DNA of 64,000 bases from Sodalis ligni (GTDB taxonomy: Bacteria; Pseudomonadota; Gammaproteobacteria; Enterobacterales; Enterobacteriaceae). Where the stretch lies: assembly GCF_016865525.2 (NCBI RefSeq), contig NZ_CP075169.1, positions 1,736,337 through 1,800,336 of the forward strand, in the 5' to 3' direction. Position numbers and translations under genes: made by a program. This document shows positions 1 to 11,002 of this stretch, piece after piece. Position 1 is the first letter of the stretch. Each line of letters opens with the position of its first letter. The notes beneath the pieces were generated by a model. It did not search any database. It was given only the letters and a program-made list of their open reading frames with translations, and was not told where the DNA came from.

Positions 1-727
1 GAAAAAATTACGCTTGATGAAGTAAAGGTTTCCAGCCGCCAGAATCCGTTCATTCGTTTTGAGCAGGATAAAAAATTGTTCCGTAACGCGCTGACCATAC
101 AGCAGCTTACCCAGGGCTATGAAGGCCAGCCGCCGCTCATCAAGGATATGAACCTGATGCTGGAAGTGGGGAAAAGGTAGCGGTGCTTGGTGCCAACGGT
201 ATCGGTAAAACCACCTTGCTGAAGACCCTGGTGGGGAGCTGGCGCCGTCGGTGGGCGAAATCAAATGGTCGGAAAACGCCAAGCTTGGTTATTATGCCCA
301 GGACCATGCCAGCGAGTTTACGGAAAATATCACGGTGTTCGACTGGATGAGCCTGTGGAAACAGCCGAGCGATGACGAGCAGGCGGTGCGCAGCATTCTT
401 GGCCGGCTGCTGTTTAGCCAGGATGATATCAATAAACCGGTCGGGGTGTTATCCGGCGGGGAAAAGGGCCGTATGATGTTCGGTAAGCTCATGATGCAAA
501 AGCCGAATATCTTGCTGATGGACGAGCCCACCAATCATCTCGATATGGAATCCATTGAATCGCTGAATATGGCTTTGGAACTGTACCAGGGTACACTGAT
601 TTTCGTTTCCCATGACCGTGAGTTCGTCAGTTCGCTGGCCACCCGTATTCTGGAGCTGACGCCGGACGGCCTGGCGGACTTTACCGGCAACTACGAGGAT
701 TATCTGCGCAGCCAGGGAGTGAACTAG
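1..727 (+). pseudogene. ybiT: ABC-F ATPase YbiT, 3' part, two frameshifts
   Basis: This is the C-terminal half of an ABC-F family ATPase, a cytoplasmic ribosome-associated protein without membrane domains; the 5' end lies outside the window. The first frame (1-180) reads into a stop after LEVGKR. The Walker A stretch, which would read [15 protein letters not shown], lies in a second frame, and the rest (signature LSGGEKGRM, Walker [12 protein letters not shown], switch SHDREF) lies in a third. One missing base near the G run at 168-171 and another near the G run at 233-236 would restore a YbiT-like reading frame throughout. The family assignment is firm. Whether the breaks are real or assembly errors is open. 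Transcription converges on moeB across the repeat array. Confidence 0.85.
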
Positions 728-751
728 CTAGCGGCCCGGCTATGCAATGGC

Positions 752-1650
752 CTCCCTTTAACACGCTCGGTTTAGGCTTCCGCGTTGGCGGGCCTAGCGT
801 GCCATGTGGCGCTCGGGCGGGCGGTAAAACCACGCCCGCTTCGACCACATTGGCGCGCTCTCCCTTTAACATGCTCGGTTTAGGCTTCCGTGTTGTCGGG
901 CCTAGCGTGCCATGTGGCGCTCGGGCGGGCGGTAAAACCACGCCCGCTTCGACCACATTGGCGCGCTCTCCCTTTAACATGCTCGGTTTAGGCTTCCGTG
1001 TTGTCGGGCCTAGCGTGCCATGTGGCGCTCGGGCGGGCGGTAAAACCACGCCCGCTTCGACCACATTGGCGCGCTCTCCCTTTAACATGCTCGGTTTAGG
1101 CTTCCGTGTTGTCGGGCCTAGCGTGCCATGTGGCGCTCGGGCGGGCGGTAAAACCACGCCCGCTTCGACCACATTGGCGCGCTCTCCCTTTAACACGCTC
1201 GGTTTAGGCTTCCGCGTTGTCGGGCCTAGCGTGCCATGTGGCGCTCGGGCGGGCGGTAAAACCACGCCCGCTTCGACCACATTGGCGCGCTCTCCCTTTA
1301 ACATGCTCGGTTTAGGCTTCCGTGTTGTCGGGCCTAGCGTGCCATGTGGCGCTCGGGCGGGCGGTAAAACCACGCCCGCTTCGACCACATTGGCGCGCTC
1401 TCCCTTTAACACGCTCGGTTTAGGCTTCCGTGTTGTCGGGCCTAGCGTGCCATGTGGCGCTCGGGCGGGCGGTAAAACCACGCCCGCTTCGACCACATTG
1501 GCGCGCTCTCCCTTTAACACGCTCGGTTTAGGCTTCCGTGTTGTCGGGCCTAGCGTGCCATGTGGCGCTCGGGCGGGCGGTAAAACCACGCCCGCTTCGA
1601 CCACATTGGCGCGCTCTCCCTTTAACGCGCCCGGTTTAAGCTTCCGCGTT
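752..1650 (+). repeat. Tandem array of a 108-bp repeat, about 8.3 copies
   Basis: The core GGCCTAGCGTGCCATG recurs at 791, 899, 1007, 1115, 1223, 1331, 1439 and 1547, exactly 108 bp apart, with a degenerate partial copy up to about 1650. Units are nearly identical, differing mainly by C/T in AACAYGCTCGG and TTCCGYGTTG. Each unit holds the inverted pair GCGGGCG/CGCCCGC around a GTAAAACCA loop, and outer arms GCCATGTGG and CCACATTGGC that pair with one bulge. The array fills the gap between convergent ybiT and moeB. Its last partial copy includes the moeB stop codon. Because 108 is divisible by three, long open frames run through both strands, but these are not credible genes. Confidence 0.95.
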
Positions 1651-2397
1651 ACCGCAGATCTCGCAGTGGGGATCGCGATGCAGCGCCATTTCCCGGAACT
1701 GCATGGTCATGGCGTCGTACAGCAGCAGTTTGCCGCCGGAGGGTTTGCCGAAGGCGGTTAATGCCTTGATGGTCTCCATGGCCTGCAGCGAACCAATCAC
1801 ACCCACCAGGGGCGACATGACGCCTGATTCGGCGCAGGTTAGGGTTTCGCCGCCGAACAGGCGGCTCAGGCAACGGTAGCAGGGCTCATCGGCCTGATAG
1901 GTAAAGACGCTGACCTGCCCCTCCATACGAATGGCCGCGCCGGAAATCAGCGGTTTGCGCCGGCTGAAACAGAGCTGGTTCAACTGCTCCCTGGTGGCGA
2001 CATTATCGCTGCAATCTACCACCGCATCGCTGCCGTCGATTAACGGGCCGAGGGCGTCATCATCCAATATGGCGTCATAGGCCGCAATGTGGACATGGGG
2101 ATTGATTTGCGCCAGGGCCTCGGCGGCTGAATTCACTTTCGCCATGCCGATGCGCCGGTGGGTATGCAGAATCTGCCGCTGCAGGTTGGATAACGCCACC
2201 TGATCAAAATCCAGCAGTTTGAGGCGGCCGATGCCGGCGGCGGCCAGGTACATCGACGCGGCGCAGCCCAATCCTCCCAGGCCGACGATCAGCGCCCCGG
2301 ACCCTTTGAGCTTTTCCTGGCCGTCGAAATCAAAGCCGCGCAAGGTGATTTGCCGGTTATAGCGCAGCATTTCCTCATGACTGAGTTCGTTTGCCAT
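1636..2397 (-). CDS. moeB: Molybdopterin-synthase adenylyltransferase MoeB
   Basis: MoeB adenylates the C-terminal glycine of MoaD so that it can be sulfurated for molybdopterin synthesis; it is cytoplasmic and 253 residues, the usual length. The nucleotide-binding loop IVGLGGLGCAASMYLA lies near residue 40. The zinc-binding pairs CYRC and CEIC sit at about 170 and in the last ten residues, and CAESGV lies between them. An AGGA lies 7 nt before the ATG. The gene follows moeA by 50 bp in the same direction, as in the E. coli moeAB operon. The last codons and the TAA stop fall in the degenerate terminal copy of the repeat array, so the 3' end abuts the repeat without a gap. Confidence 0.96.
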   Translation of the reverse strand: MANELSHEEMLRYNRQITLRGFDFDGQEKLKGSGALIVGLGGLGCAASMYLAAAGIGRLKLLDFDQVALSNLQRQILHTHRRIGMAKVNSAAEALAQINPHVHIAAYDAILDDDALGPLIDGSDAVVDCSDNVATREQLNQLCFSRRKPLISGAAIRMEGQVSVFTYQADEPCYRCLSRLFGGETLTCAESGVMSPLVGVIGSLQAMETIKALTAFGKPSGGKLLLYDAMTMQFREMALHRDPHCEICGNAEA

Positions 2398-2447
2398 GGT
2401 TCGTTCCTGTTCTTGCGTGCACTACTTGCCTGCACTACTTGCCGGCA

Positions 2448-3683
2448 CTAGGCCAGCAATAATTGATTGAAAGGCTCGATTTCCACCCATTCCCCGGCCT
2501 GCTGCGGCCCCTGCTCGGCGGGCAGCACGATAAAACAGTTGGCGGCGCTGAAAGAACTGAACACATGGGAGCCCTGGTCGCCGGTGCTGCTTACCTCGAT
2601 CTCGCCCCGATCGTTGCTGTTAAAATAGCCGCGCTGGAAATCCATCCTGCCGGGAGACTTTTTCAACGGCGTCAGCAGCCGGGCACGTAGGCGGGCCGGT
2701 AACCGCCAGCCGACCCGGCCGGAAAGCCGGGCGATAACGGGCTGTACCAGCTGATAAAATGTGGCTGCCGCCGAAACCGGGTTGCCCGGCAGTCCGCAGA
2801 ACCAGGCATGGTCCAGCCGGCCGAAGGCAAAAGGCTTGCCGGGTTTGATGGCCAGGCGCCAGAAATTGATATGGCCTAACTCTTCCAGCACGGTTTTGGT
2901 GTAATCAGCTTCCCCCACCGACACGCCGCCGCTGGTAATCAGCAGATCCGCCTGGTTATCCGCCTGGCGGAAGGCGTCGCGCAGGGCATCGGCGTTATCG
3001 GCCACGATACCCAAATCGATTACCTCGCAGCCCATTTGCCGCAGCATCAGGCGCACGGTAAACCGATTGGTATCATGAATTTGTCCGGCGGCCAGCGGCG
3101 CGCCGATGGGGCGTAATTCATCGCCAGTGGAGAACAGCGCCACTTTGAGCCGGCGCACTACTGCCACGTCGGCAATACCCAGGGAGGCCAGCAGCGGCAG
3201 TTCCGCCGCCCCGAGCATCCGGCCGGCCGGCAGCACTTCTTCTCCCCGTCGGATGTCGTCGCCGATACGCCGGATATTCTGTCCCGCCTTGACCGGGGCG
3301 GTAAAACGCACGCCATGGTCGGTCACCTCGGCCTGCTCTTGCATGACGACCGCTTGCGCCGCCGCCGGCGTCGGCGCGCCGGTCATGATGCGAACCGTCG
3401 TACCCGACGGCCATTCGCCGGTAAACGGGGCGCCGGCAAAGGCTTTACCGGCCACCGGCAACGGCAGTCCGCTTGCCAAATCCGCCAGGCGTACCGCATA
3501 ACCATCCATGGCGGAGTTATCAAACGGCGGCACGTCGACCGGCGAGATAATCGGCCCGGCGGTCACCCGACCTGCGGCGTCGGTTAATGCCAGAACTTCA
3601 CTGTCCGTCAGCGGCTGTACCACGGAGAACATTTTTACCAGGGCTTGCTCCAGCGTCAGCAAGGGAGAATGTGACTCGGCCAT
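2448..3683 (-). CDS. moeA: Molybdopterin molybdenumtransferase MoeA
   Basis: MoeA inserts molybdate into adenylated molybdopterin to form molybdenum cofactor. The 411-residue length is normal for the enterobacterial protein. The family signature [14 protein letters not shown] is in the middle of the chain, DNSAMDGYA is near residue 55, and the conserved GLPGNPVSA loop is in the C-terminal half. An AGGAG lies 5 nt before the ATG. It is first gene of a moeA-moeB unit and is divergent from iaaA, so its promoter should lie in the 343-bp gap upstream. Confidence 0.96.
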   Translation of the reverse strand: MAESHSPLLTLEQALVKMFSVVQPLTDSEVLALTDAAGRVTAGPIISPVDVPPFDNSAMDGYAVRLADLASGLPLPVAGKAFAGAPFTGEWPSGTTVRIMTGAPTPAAAQAVVMQEQAEVTDHGVRFTAPVKAGQNIRRIGDDIRRGEEVLPAGRMLGAAELPLLASLGIADVAVVRRLKVALFSTGDELRPIGAPLAAGQIHDTNRFTVRLMLRQMGCEVIDLGIVADNADALRDAFRQADNQADLLITSGGVSVGEADYTKTVLEELGHINFWRLAIKPGKPFAFGRLDHAWFCGLPGNPVSAAATFYQLVQPVIARLSGRVGWRLPARLRARLLTPLKKSPGRMDFQRGYFNSNDRGEIEVSSTGDQGSHVFSSFSAANCFIVLPAEQGPQQAGEWVEIEPFNQLLLA

Positions 3684-4026
3684 CTTGACTCCTGTGCCAT
3701 CGGCCGGAAGAGTTGGCGGCCGGTAGGGGAATTAATCAGCCATTATGGCAGAAAACGCGTTCGGCGAGAATGAAAGCCTGCCGTTCGTTTTGCCGCGTTA
3801 TGACTAACGAAATGCCGTTATCGCTTATACAATCAACACGGTGCATTTCTCCTTTACACCGGCGAGCAGGGTCAATATAGTCAAAAATGATAACCTAATC
3901 GTTATATGCCACACTTATTAAAATAATTTATCCACATAATTTTCAGTGACAGCAACAAGGGATGTCGGCATAGACCGGCGTAGCGATGGTTTTCACATTT
4001 AAAGCGCAGGCAAGGTAATTTATCCA
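3684..4026. other. Divergent moeA/iaaA intergenic region
   Basis: This 343-bp gap must hold the promoters of moeA (leftward) and iaaA (rightward). The part nearest iaaA is AT-rich. I see no open frame of note, no RNA gene and no operator that I can name with confidence. Confidence 0.5.
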
Positions 4027-4971
4027 GTGACAAGACCAGTGATAGTCATCCATGGCGGTGCCGGTGCTCTTGCGCGCCAAGCCATGAGTGGGGAACGGGA
4101 GCGGCAATATCGCGATGCCCTGGGCGTTATCGTCAGGCGCGGGCAGGAGATGCTGGCCCAAGGCGGCAGCGCCGTTGACGCCGTGACCGAAGCGGTGCGC
4201 CTGCTGGAAGAATGTCCGTTGTTCAACGCGGGCAAAGGGGCGGTATATACCCACCAGGGCGGGCATGAGCTGGACGCCGCCATCATGGACGGGAGCAACC
4301 GTGCCGCCGGCGCCGTCAGCGGCGTGTCTTGCATCCGCAATCCCATCCTGGCCGCCCGCGAGGTAATGGAACACAGTCCTCACGTCATGCTGATTGGCGC
4401 CGGCGCGGAATCTTTTGCTTTTGATCGGGGCCTTGAGCAGGTGGCGCCGGACTTCTTTGCTACGCCGGAGCGTTATGCCCAGTGGCAGCAGGCAGTGCAA
4501 AATGAAAGCGGTTCAGTGCTGGATCATGATTCGCCGGATCCTATCGATCCGGATCGCAAGCTCGGCACCGTGGGCGCGGTAGCCTGCGATGCATCCGGCC
4601 ATGTCGCCGCCGCCACCTCCACCGGCGGTATGACCAACAAGCACGCCGGCCGGGTGGGCGACTCGCCGATTATCGGCGCCGGCTGCTATGCTGACGACGC
4701 TACCGCCGCGGTCTCCTGCACCGGGACGGGTGAAATCTTTATCCGCGGCGTGGCCGCCTATGATTTGGCGGCGCAGATGGCTTATGGCGGCCGTACGCTG
4801 ATTGACGCGGCCCAGCGGGTCATTTTCGAAAAAATCCAGCCTATGGGCGGGACCGGCGGTCTTATCGCCGTGGATCGCGCCGGCAACGTAGCGTTGCCTT
4901 TTAACGCCGAAGGCATGTACCGGGCCATCGGTTATATCGACAGCGACATCCAGATCGGGATTTATCGCTGA
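4027..4971 (+). CDS. iaaA: Isoaspartyl peptidase / L-asparaginase IaaA
   Basis: IaaA is an N-terminal nucleophile hydrolase that cuts isoaspartyl dipeptides and has some asparaginase activity. The precursor cleaves itself before a threonine; here the GTVGAVA motif places this at Thr181, and the following STGGMTNK and GTGTGE-type segments form the substrate pocket (GAGCYAD, CTGTGE). The length of 314 residues is close to that of E. coli (321). The start is GTG with AAGG about 10 nt upstream. The stop overlaps the gsiA start as TGATG, so iaaA is the first gene of the glutathione importer operon and may process peptides released from imported glutathione-type compounds. Confidence 0.95.
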   Translation: MTRPVIVIHGGAGALARQAMSGERERQYRDALGVIVRRGQEMLAQGGSAVDAVTEAVRLLEECPLFNAGKGAVYTHQGGHELDAAIMDGSNRAAGAVSGVSCIRNPILAAREVMEHSPHVMLIGAGAESFAFDRGLEQVAPDFFATPERYAQWQQAVQNESGSVLDHDSPDPIDPDRKLGTVGAVACDASGHVAAATSTGGMTNKHAGRVGDSPIIGAGCYADDATAAVSCTGTGEIFIRGVAAYDLAAQMAYGGRTLIDAAQRVIFEKIQPMGGTGGLIAVDRAGNVALPFNAEGMYRAIGYIDSDIQIGIYR

Positions 4972-7004
4972 TGGCGCAGGACCTGGGGACGAGTCTCCAA
5001 GACAAGGCCACTGCCGATGCCGGTTTGGCGCTGGCCGGCCATCAGGTGCTGTCGGTGCGCGATCTCAGCGTGCATTTCAGCCATGAAAACCAGGTCATCG
5101 GCGCGGTGCGGGGCATCACTTTTGACGTTGGCCGGGGCGAAACGCTGGCGATTGTGGGGGAATCGGGCTCCGGCAAGTCGGTTACGGCGCTGTCGGTCAT
5201 GCGGCTGGTGGAACTGGGGGGCGGTCGTATTGACAGCGGAACGCTGCTGTTTCGCCGCCGCAACGGCGAGGTGCTGGATCTGGCGCAGGCCAAGGCCTCC
5301 ACGCTGCGGACCCTGCGGGGCGCCGACATGGCGATGATTTTTCAAGAACCGATGACCTCGCTGAACCCGGTTTTTCCGGTGGGGGAGCAAATCGCCGAAT
5401 CCATCCGCCTGCATCAGGGCAAGGATCATCGCAGCGCGCGAGCCGAAGCGCTGCGCATGCTGGATCTGGTGCGCATTCCCAATGCCAGGAACATGCTCGA
5501 CAGGTTTCCGCACCAGCTATCCGGCGGCATGCGCCAGCGGGTAATGATTGCCATCGCCCTATCATGCAAACCGGCGCTGCTTATCGCCGATGAACCCACC
5601 ACCGCGCTGGACGTAACCATACAGGCGCAGATTCTGCAATTGATCCGCAGTCTGCAGCGGGAAATGCAGATGGGCGTAATCTTTATTACCCACGATATGG
5701 GGGTGGTTGCCGAAATGGCCGATCGGGTTTTGGTTATGTACCGGGGCAGCGATGTGGAATCGGCGTCGGTAAACCAGCTGTTCTCCGCGCCGCGCCACGC
5801 CTATACCCGGGCGCTGCTGGCGGCGGTGCCGAAGCTCGGCTCCATGGCCGGCCGCGATTTCCCGGCTAAATTTCCGCTGCTGAAAAGCTCGCCGGGGGCG
5901 GCGCCGGATGCTCAAGACGTGGGACCCGGCGAACCGGTCCGGTCCGCAAAATTCGCGCCGCTGCCCTTGCCGCCAGGCAGCCCATCACTGAGTGAAACAG
6001 GCCTGAATACTGGTGGCATTGAACACGCGATCGGGGATGAAAGGCCGCAGAATACGGTACCGCCGGGCTCCTCTCCAATCCTGCAGGTGAAGGATCTGGT
6101 AGCGGGATTTGATCTGCGCGGCGGCATTTTCAACCGGATCCGGCGGCGGGTGCACGCGGTGGAAAAGGTCAGCTTTTCCCTTTATCCCGGTGAAACCCTG
6201 GCTCTGGTGGGGGAATCCGGCTGCGGGAAATCCACCACCGGCCGCGCGTTGCTGCGCCTGGTGGAGAGCCAGAGCGGCGATATCATCTTTAACGGACAAT
6301 CCATTATTTCAATGCAGGGTAACGCCCTGCAGCATCTGCGCCGGGATATCCAGTTTATCTTCCAGGACCCCTATGCCTCCCTCGATCCGCGGCTGACCGT
6401 AGGCTACTCCATCATGGAGCCGCTGCTGGTGCACGGCGTAGCGCAGGGAAAAGCGGCGCAGCAGCGGGTAGCAACCCTGCTGGAGCGGGTCGGCCTGCTG
6501 CCGGAACATGCCCAGCGCTATCCCCATGAATTTTCCGGCGGACAGCGCCAGCGCATCTGCATCGCCCGGGCGTTGGCCCTTAATCCCAAGGTGGTGATTG
6601 CCGATGAATCGGTTTCCGCCCTGGATGTGTCTATACAGGCGCAAATAATCAATCTGATGCTGGATTTGCAACGGGAATTCGGCATCGCGTTTTTATTTAT
6701 TTCCCACGATATGGCGGTGGTGGAACGCATCAGCCACCGGGTCGCGGTGATGTACCTGGGACAAATCGTGGAAATTGGTCCGCGACGTGAGGTGTTTGCC
6801 CATCCGCAGCATCCCTACACCCGTAAATTGATGTCCGCGGTGCCGGTGCCCGATCCTTCGCGCCGCCGGCCTGAAAGTGCTTTATTGGTAGATGAAATTC
6901 CCAGCCCCGTCCGGGACCTGGGCGATGAACCCCTGGTTGCGCCGCTGGTCAAGGTGGGCGTCGGGCATTATGTTGCCCGTCACCCCGTTGGCGGCGCCTA
7001 CTGA
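4971..7004 (+). CDS. gsiA: Glutathione import ATPase GsiA
   Basis: GsiA powers the GsiBCD glutathione importer from the cytoplasmic face. Two ABC domains are fused. The first has Walker A GESGSGKS at 63-70, signature LSGGM and Walker [13 protein letters not shown]. The second has Walker A GESGCGKS, signature FSGGQRQR and Walker [13 protein letters not shown]. Each is followed by the oligopeptide-type C-terminal segment ([12 protein letters not shown] and [12 protein letters not shown]). The protein has 677 residues against 623 in E. coli; the extra length lies mainly in the Pro/Gly-rich linker between the domains. It overlaps iaaA by one base and is followed 28 bp later by gsiB. Confidence 0.95.
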   Translation: MAQDLGTSLQDKATADAGLALAGHQVLSVRDLSVHFSHENQVIGAVRGITFDVGRGETLAIVGESGSGKSVTALSVMRLVELGGGRIDSGTLLFRRRNGEVLDLAQAKASTLRTLRGADMAMIFQEPMTSLNPVFPVGEQIAESIRLHQGKDHRSARAEALRMLDLVRIPNARNMLDRFPHQLSGGMRQRVMIAIALSCKPALLIADEPTTALDVTIQAQILQLIRSLQREMQMGVIFITHDMGVVAEMADRVLVMYRGSDVESASVNQLFSAPRHAYTRALLAAVPKLGSMAGRDFPAKFPLLKSSPGAAPDAQDVGPGEPVRSAKFAPLPLPPGSPSLSETGLNTGGIEHAIGDERPQNTVPPGSSPILQVKDLVAGFDLRGGIFNRIRRRVHAVEKVSFSLYPGETLALVGESGCGKSTTGRALLRLVESQSGDIIFNGQSIISMQGNALQHLRRDIQFIFQDPYASLDPRLTVGYSIMEPLLVHGVAQGKAAQQRVATLLERVGLLPEHAQRYPHEFSGGQRQRICIARALALNPKVVIADESVSALDVSIQAQIINLMLDLQREFGIAFLFISHDMAVVERISHRVAVMYLGQIVEIGPRREVFAHPQHPYTRKLMSAVPVPDPSRRRPESALLVDEIPSPVRDLGDEPLVAPLVKVGVGHYVARHPVGGAY

Positions 7005-7032
7005 CAAGGATCTTCATGGAGAACGAAACGTT

Positions 7033-8573
7033 ATGACACAGCATAAAAACAAATGTCACTGGCTGGTGGCGGCGGCAGTATTGGCAGCCCTTTCTTCAGC
7101 GCCGGCATGGGCCGCCAAGGACGCGGTGATAGCGGTGGGATCCAATTTCACCAGCCTAGACCCCTATGACGCCAACGATACGTTGTCCCAGGCGGTGGCC
7201 AAATCCTTCTATGAAGGACTGTTCGGCTTCGATAAAGACATGAAGCAGGTGAATGTCCTGGCGGACAGTTATCAGGTCTCTCCCGACGGCCTGACCTATA
7301 CCATCAAGCTGCGCACGGGCGTTAAATTCCAGGACGGCACCGACTTTAACGCCGCCGCGGTGAAGGCCAACCTGGACCGCGCCAGTAACCCGGATAATCA
7401 TCTCAAGCGTTACAACCTGTTCAAGATGATTGATAAGACCGAGGCGGTTGATGCCGATACGGTAAAATCACTCTGAAAACGCCGTTCTCGCCATTTATCA
7501 ATAACCTGTCCCATCCGGCCGCGGCCATGATCTCTCCGGCGGCGCTGCAAAAATACGGCAAGGAGATCGGCTTCCATCCGGTGGGTACCGGTCCCTACGA
7601 ATTCGTGGTCTGGAACCCCACCGATTTCGTGAAGGTTAAACGTTTCGACGGCTACTGGCAGAAAGGGGAGGCGAAACTGGACAGCATTACCTGGCGGCCG
7701 GTGGTGGATAACAACACCCGCGCCGCCATGCTGCAAACCGGTGAAGCTACCTTCGCCTACCCGGTACCCTACGAACAGGCCGCCGTGCTGGCGAAAAACA
7801 GCAAGCTGGATCTGGTCTCGGCACCCTCCATCCTGCAGCGCTATATTAGCCTGAACGTGACGCAAAAGCCGTTTGACAACCTCAAGGTGCGCCAGGCCAT
7901 CAACTATGCCATCAACAAAGATGCCCTGATCAAGGTCGCCTATGCCGGCTACGGCGTGCCGGCGCAAGGGCCGCTGCCGGCGGGGATAGATTATTCGGTG
8001 AAATACAAACCCTGGCCCTATGATCCGGCCAAGGCACGGGAACTGCTGAAAGAGGCGGGTTATCCCAACGGCTTCACCACCACCCTCTGGTCGTCCCATA
8101 ATACCAGTACCTTTCAGAAAGCCCTGCAGTTCACGCAACAGCAGTTGGCCCAGGTGGGCATCAAAACCACGGTAACCGCCATGGATGCAGGCCAGCGCGC
8201 CGCCCAAGTGGAATCCAAAGGGGTTAATGAAACCGGCGTGCGCATGCTCTATACCGGCTGGTCGGCCTCCACCGGTGAGGCGGACTGGGCATTGACGCCG
8301 CTGTTCGCCACCCAGTCGGCTCCCCCGGCCATCTTTAATACCGCCTTTTACAGTAATCCCCAGGTGGATAAAGATCTGATCGATGCGTTGAAAACCACCG
8401 ATCGCGGGGAAAAAACCCGTTTGTATAAAGACGCTCAGGATAAAATTTGGGCCGATGCCCCTTGGGTTTTCCTGCTCACTGAAAAGCTGCTTTACGCGCA
8501 CAGTAAAAATCTCACCGGATTTTATGTGATGCCGGACAGCTCCTTTGATTTCACCCACGCCGACATGAAATAG
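7033..8573 (+). pseudogene. gsiB: Glutathione-binding protein GsiB, one frameshift
   Basis: GsiB is the periplasmic solute-binding subunit of the glutathione importer. The ATG at 7033 follows a GGAG and opens a signal peptide ending [10 protein letters not shown]. The first frame continues to DADTVKSL and stops at about 7476; the second frame resumes at once as [11 protein letters not shown] and runs to the normal C terminus (DFTHADMK). Restoring one A in the run at 7464-7467 (GTAAAATC to GTAAAAATC) gives a full-length protein of about 512 residues with the usual SBP family 5 sequence. Everything else looks intact, so the break is either an undercalled base or very recent. Confidence 0.9.
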
Positions 8574-8582
8574 CCCGCGCGC

Positions 8583-9503
8583 ATGCTGAACTATTTTATC
8601 AAGCGTCTGCTGGGACTGGTGCCGACGCTGCTGATCGTGGCGGTGTTGGTGTTCCTGTTCGTCCACCTGCTGCCGGGGGATCCGGCCAGGCTGGTGGCGG
8701 GATCCAATGCCGACGCTTCGGTGGTGGCGCTGGTGCGGCAGGATTTGGGGCTGGACAGACCGTTGCCGGAGCAGTTTTTGCGGTTTTTCACCCAGTCATT
8801 ACGCGGCGATTTCGGCCGGTCGCTGGTGTCGAAACGCCCGGTCAGCGAAGAGATCGCCTCCCGGTTTATGCCCACCTTCTGGCTGACGCTCACCAGCATG
8901 GTGTGGGCGGTGATTTTCGGCATGGCGCTGGGCATCGTTTCGGCGGTGTGGCGCAATCGCTGGCCGGATCGGATCGGCATGACATTGGCGGTATCGGGCA
9001 TCTCATTTCCCGCCTTTGCGCTGGGCATCCTGCTGATGCAGGTATTTTCGGTCTACCTCGGCTGGCTGCCCACCGTGGGGGCTGACAGTCTTAAGCATTA
9101 TATTCTGCCTTCCATCCCCCTGGGCGCGGCGGTGGCTTCCATTATGGCGCGTTTTACCCGCGCCTCCTTTGTGGAGGTTATGCAGGAAGATTATATGCGC
9201 ACCGCCCGCGCCAAAGGGGTGGGGGAATTCTGGGTTATCGTTAAGCACGGTTTACGCAACGCCATGATTCCGGTTATCACCATGATGGGTCTGCAGTTTG
9301 GTTTCCTGCTGGGGGGGTCCATTGTGGTGGAAGCGGTTTTCAACTGGCCCGGCCTGGGCCGTTTATTGGTGGATTCGGTGGAAATGCGCGACTATCCGGT
9401 GATCCAGGCCGAAGTGTTGCTGTTTTCCCTGGAATTTATTTTGATTAATTTACTGGTGGACATGCTATATGCCGCAATCAATCCGTCTATCCGGTACCAT
9501 TAA
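8583..9503 (+). CDS. gsiC: Glutathione transport permease GsiC
   Basis: GsiC is an inner-membrane permease subunit of the DppB/OppB type, 306 residues like the E. coli protein. The N-terminal membrane segment ([19 protein letters not shown]) and the LPGDPAR motif are typical. Five further hydrophobic segments follow, and the EAA loop ([20 protein letters not shown]) near residue 205 docks GsiA. The gene starts 9 bp after gsiB, and the spacing to gsiD is also 9 bp, so they are one transcript. No strong ribosome binding site is visible, which fits translational coupling. Confidence 0.95.
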   Translation: MLNYFIKRLLGLVPTLLIVAVLVFLFVHLLPGDPARLVAGSNADASVVALVRQDLGLDRPLPEQFLRFFTQSLRGDFGRSLVSKRPVSEEIASRFMPTFWLTLTSMVWAVIFGMALGIVSAVWRNRWPDRIGMTLAVSGISFPAFALGILLMQVFSVYLGWLPTVGADSLKHYILPSIPLGAAVASIMARFTRASFVEVMQEDYMRTARAKGVGEFWVIVKHGLRNAMIPVITMMGLQFGFLLGGSIVVEAVFNWPGLGRLLVDSVEMRDYPVIQAEVLLFSLEFILINLLVDMLYAAINPSIRYH

Positions 9504-9512
9504 GGGCTTGGA

Positions 9513-10418
9513 ATGAAATTCTGGCGACGCGAGGCCGCCCTCGCGGCTATGCCGGTGATGTCTTCCCATCCCGTGCGCACACCCTGGCATGAGTTCTGGC
9601 GCCGGTTTAAACAACAGCCGCTGGCGCTGGCGGCGGGGATTTTTGTCGTGCTGCTGGTAGTCGTGGCCCTGCTTGCCCCCTGGCTCACGCCCTACGATGC
9701 GGAAAATTATTTTGATTACGACCGGCTGGATCAAGGCCCGACGCTGGTTCACTGGCTGGGGGTGGATTCCCTGGGACGGGATATCTTCAGCCGTATTCTG
9801 ATGGGCGCACGCATCTCCCTGGCGGCGGGATTCTTTTCGGTATTGCTGGGCATGGTGGTGGGCACCGCCCTCGGCCTGGTGGCCGGTTATTACGAGGGCT
9901 GGTACGATCGGCTGATTATGCGCATCTGCGACGTGCTGTTCGCGTTTCCCGGCATTTTGCTGGCCATTGCGGTGGTGGCTATCATGGGCAGCGGCATGAC
10001 CAATGTGATTATTGCGGTGGCGATTTTTAGTATCCCGGCTTTCGCTCGCCTGGTGCGCGGCAATACGCTGGTATTAAAGCACCAGACCTTTATTGAATCC
10101 GCCCGCAGCATCGGCGCCCCGGATCGCACTATTATCCTGCGCCATATCCTGCCCGGCACGCTCTCGTCCATTGTGGTCTATTTCACCATGCGCATCGGCA
10201 CCTCCATCATCACCGCCGCCAGCCTGTCGTTTCTCGGCCTCGGCGCACAGCCGCCGATGCCGGAGTGGGGCGCCATGCTCAACGAGGCGCGGGCGGATAT
10301 GGTCACGGCGCCCCATATCGCCATCTTCCCCAGCCTGGCGATCTTCCTGACGGTATTGGCCTTTAATCTGTTGGGGGACGGACTGCGTGATGCGCTGGAT
10401 CCGAAGCTGAAGAATTGA
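9513..10418 (+). CDS. gsiD: Glutathione transport permease GsiD
   Basis: GsiD is the second membrane permease of the glutathione importer (DppC/OppC type), 301 residues. The N terminus carries the amphipathic [17 protein letters not shown] lead-in to the first membrane helix. The [11 protein letters not shown] motif follows at about residue 87 and the EAA loop ([18 protein letters not shown]) at about residue 195. AAGGG lies 6 nt before the ATG. It is the last gene of iaaA-gsiABCD; a palindrome 24 bp downstream may end the transcript. Confidence 0.95.
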   Translation: MKFWRREAALAAMPVMSSHPVRTPWHEFWRRFKQQPLALAAGIFVVLLVVVALLAPWLTPYDAENYFDYDRLDQGPTLVHWLGVDSLGRDIFSRILMGARISLAAGFFSVLLGMVVGTALGLVAGYYEGWYDRLIMRICDVLFAFPGILLAIAVVAIMGSGMTNVIIAVAIFSIPAFARLVRGNTLVLKHQTFIESARSIGAPDRTIILRHILPGTLSSIVVYFTMRIGTSIITAASLSFLGLGAQPPMPEWGAMLNEARADMVTAPHIAIFPSLAIFLTVLAFNLLGDGLRDALDPKLKN

Positions 10419-10436
10419 TGGGGAATGTCCGCCCGG

Positions 10437-10461
10437 CAGGTGCGGATAATTATCCGCTGCC
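10437..10461. terminator. Perfect palindrome downstream of gsiD
   Basis: The 16-bp perfect palindrome GCGGATAATTATCCGC lies at 10442-10457, flanked by GGCA and TGCC that extend the stem. It begins 24 bp after the gsiD stop. There is no T tract, so it may be an RNA 3'-end stabiliser or a protein site rather than an intrinsic terminator. Confidence 0.4.
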
Positions 10462-11002
10462 ATGGGGCTGCCATCCGCCCAATGAACTGGCGAAACTCTT
10501 GGATACGGATTTGGCGAAAGCCAAAGCATCAAAAAGACTTCAATAAAATTAAGTGCAAGAAATGTCAATGAGCACAATGAGGTAATGTACAGCCAAGCCA
10601 TCAAAACCGACGCCGATGTTTTTAAAGCGCTGATTTTAAGAATCAACAATGATATTGTTCAACAAAAGTAGCCAAAATATACTGAAGAATTGAAAAAACG
10701 AGGCGGCGGCCGCAAATTGAAGGGAGTGACTTCGATTTTATTACCCTTAAAACTCCTCAGATTATTTTAGTTGCGTTAATTCATTCTAGAAGTGCCGTTA
10801 GACATGCAATACAAATCAGCATTATCTGTATCATAATTGAAATTCTTTTCAATGAGTCTATTGCTATGGCATATGGAACGGCATCGGTCATTTAGCGTGC
10901 CATAATACTTTTTATCAGCATTACATGAACTTTTACCGGCTACACCGGACAATCATTCTTGTGCAGAATAATTGTAGCCCTCTTTTCAAGGAAAATGAAT
11001 TT
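10462..11002. other. Decayed AT-rich region after gsiD
   Basis: No intact gene is visible. A 61-codon frame at 10486-10671 (+) without a usable start reads TGETLGYGFGESQ... and ends INNDIVQQK; its composition looks like a once-coding C-terminal fragment, which I cannot assign. The rest is AT-rich with scattered stops. In E. coli this position holds yliE, yliF, rimO and bssR, none of which I can recognise here. Confidence 0.5.

Noticed and set aside
752..1650. CRISPR array
   Set aside because: Units are 108 bp and alike over their whole length. There is no alternation of a short repeat with unique spacers, and no cas gene is nearby.
681..1761. Long open frames of 307 and 339 codons on both strands through the first array, encoding 36-residue repeats
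   Set aside because: They exist because the 108-bp unit is divisible by three. The sister array has 109-bp units and does not keep frame, no start site is credible, and both strands are open at once.
7410..8666. 418-codon frame antisense to gsiB
   Set aside because: It is a shadow of gsiB; its His/Arg/Gly-rich sequence matches no family and arises from codon bias of the real gene.
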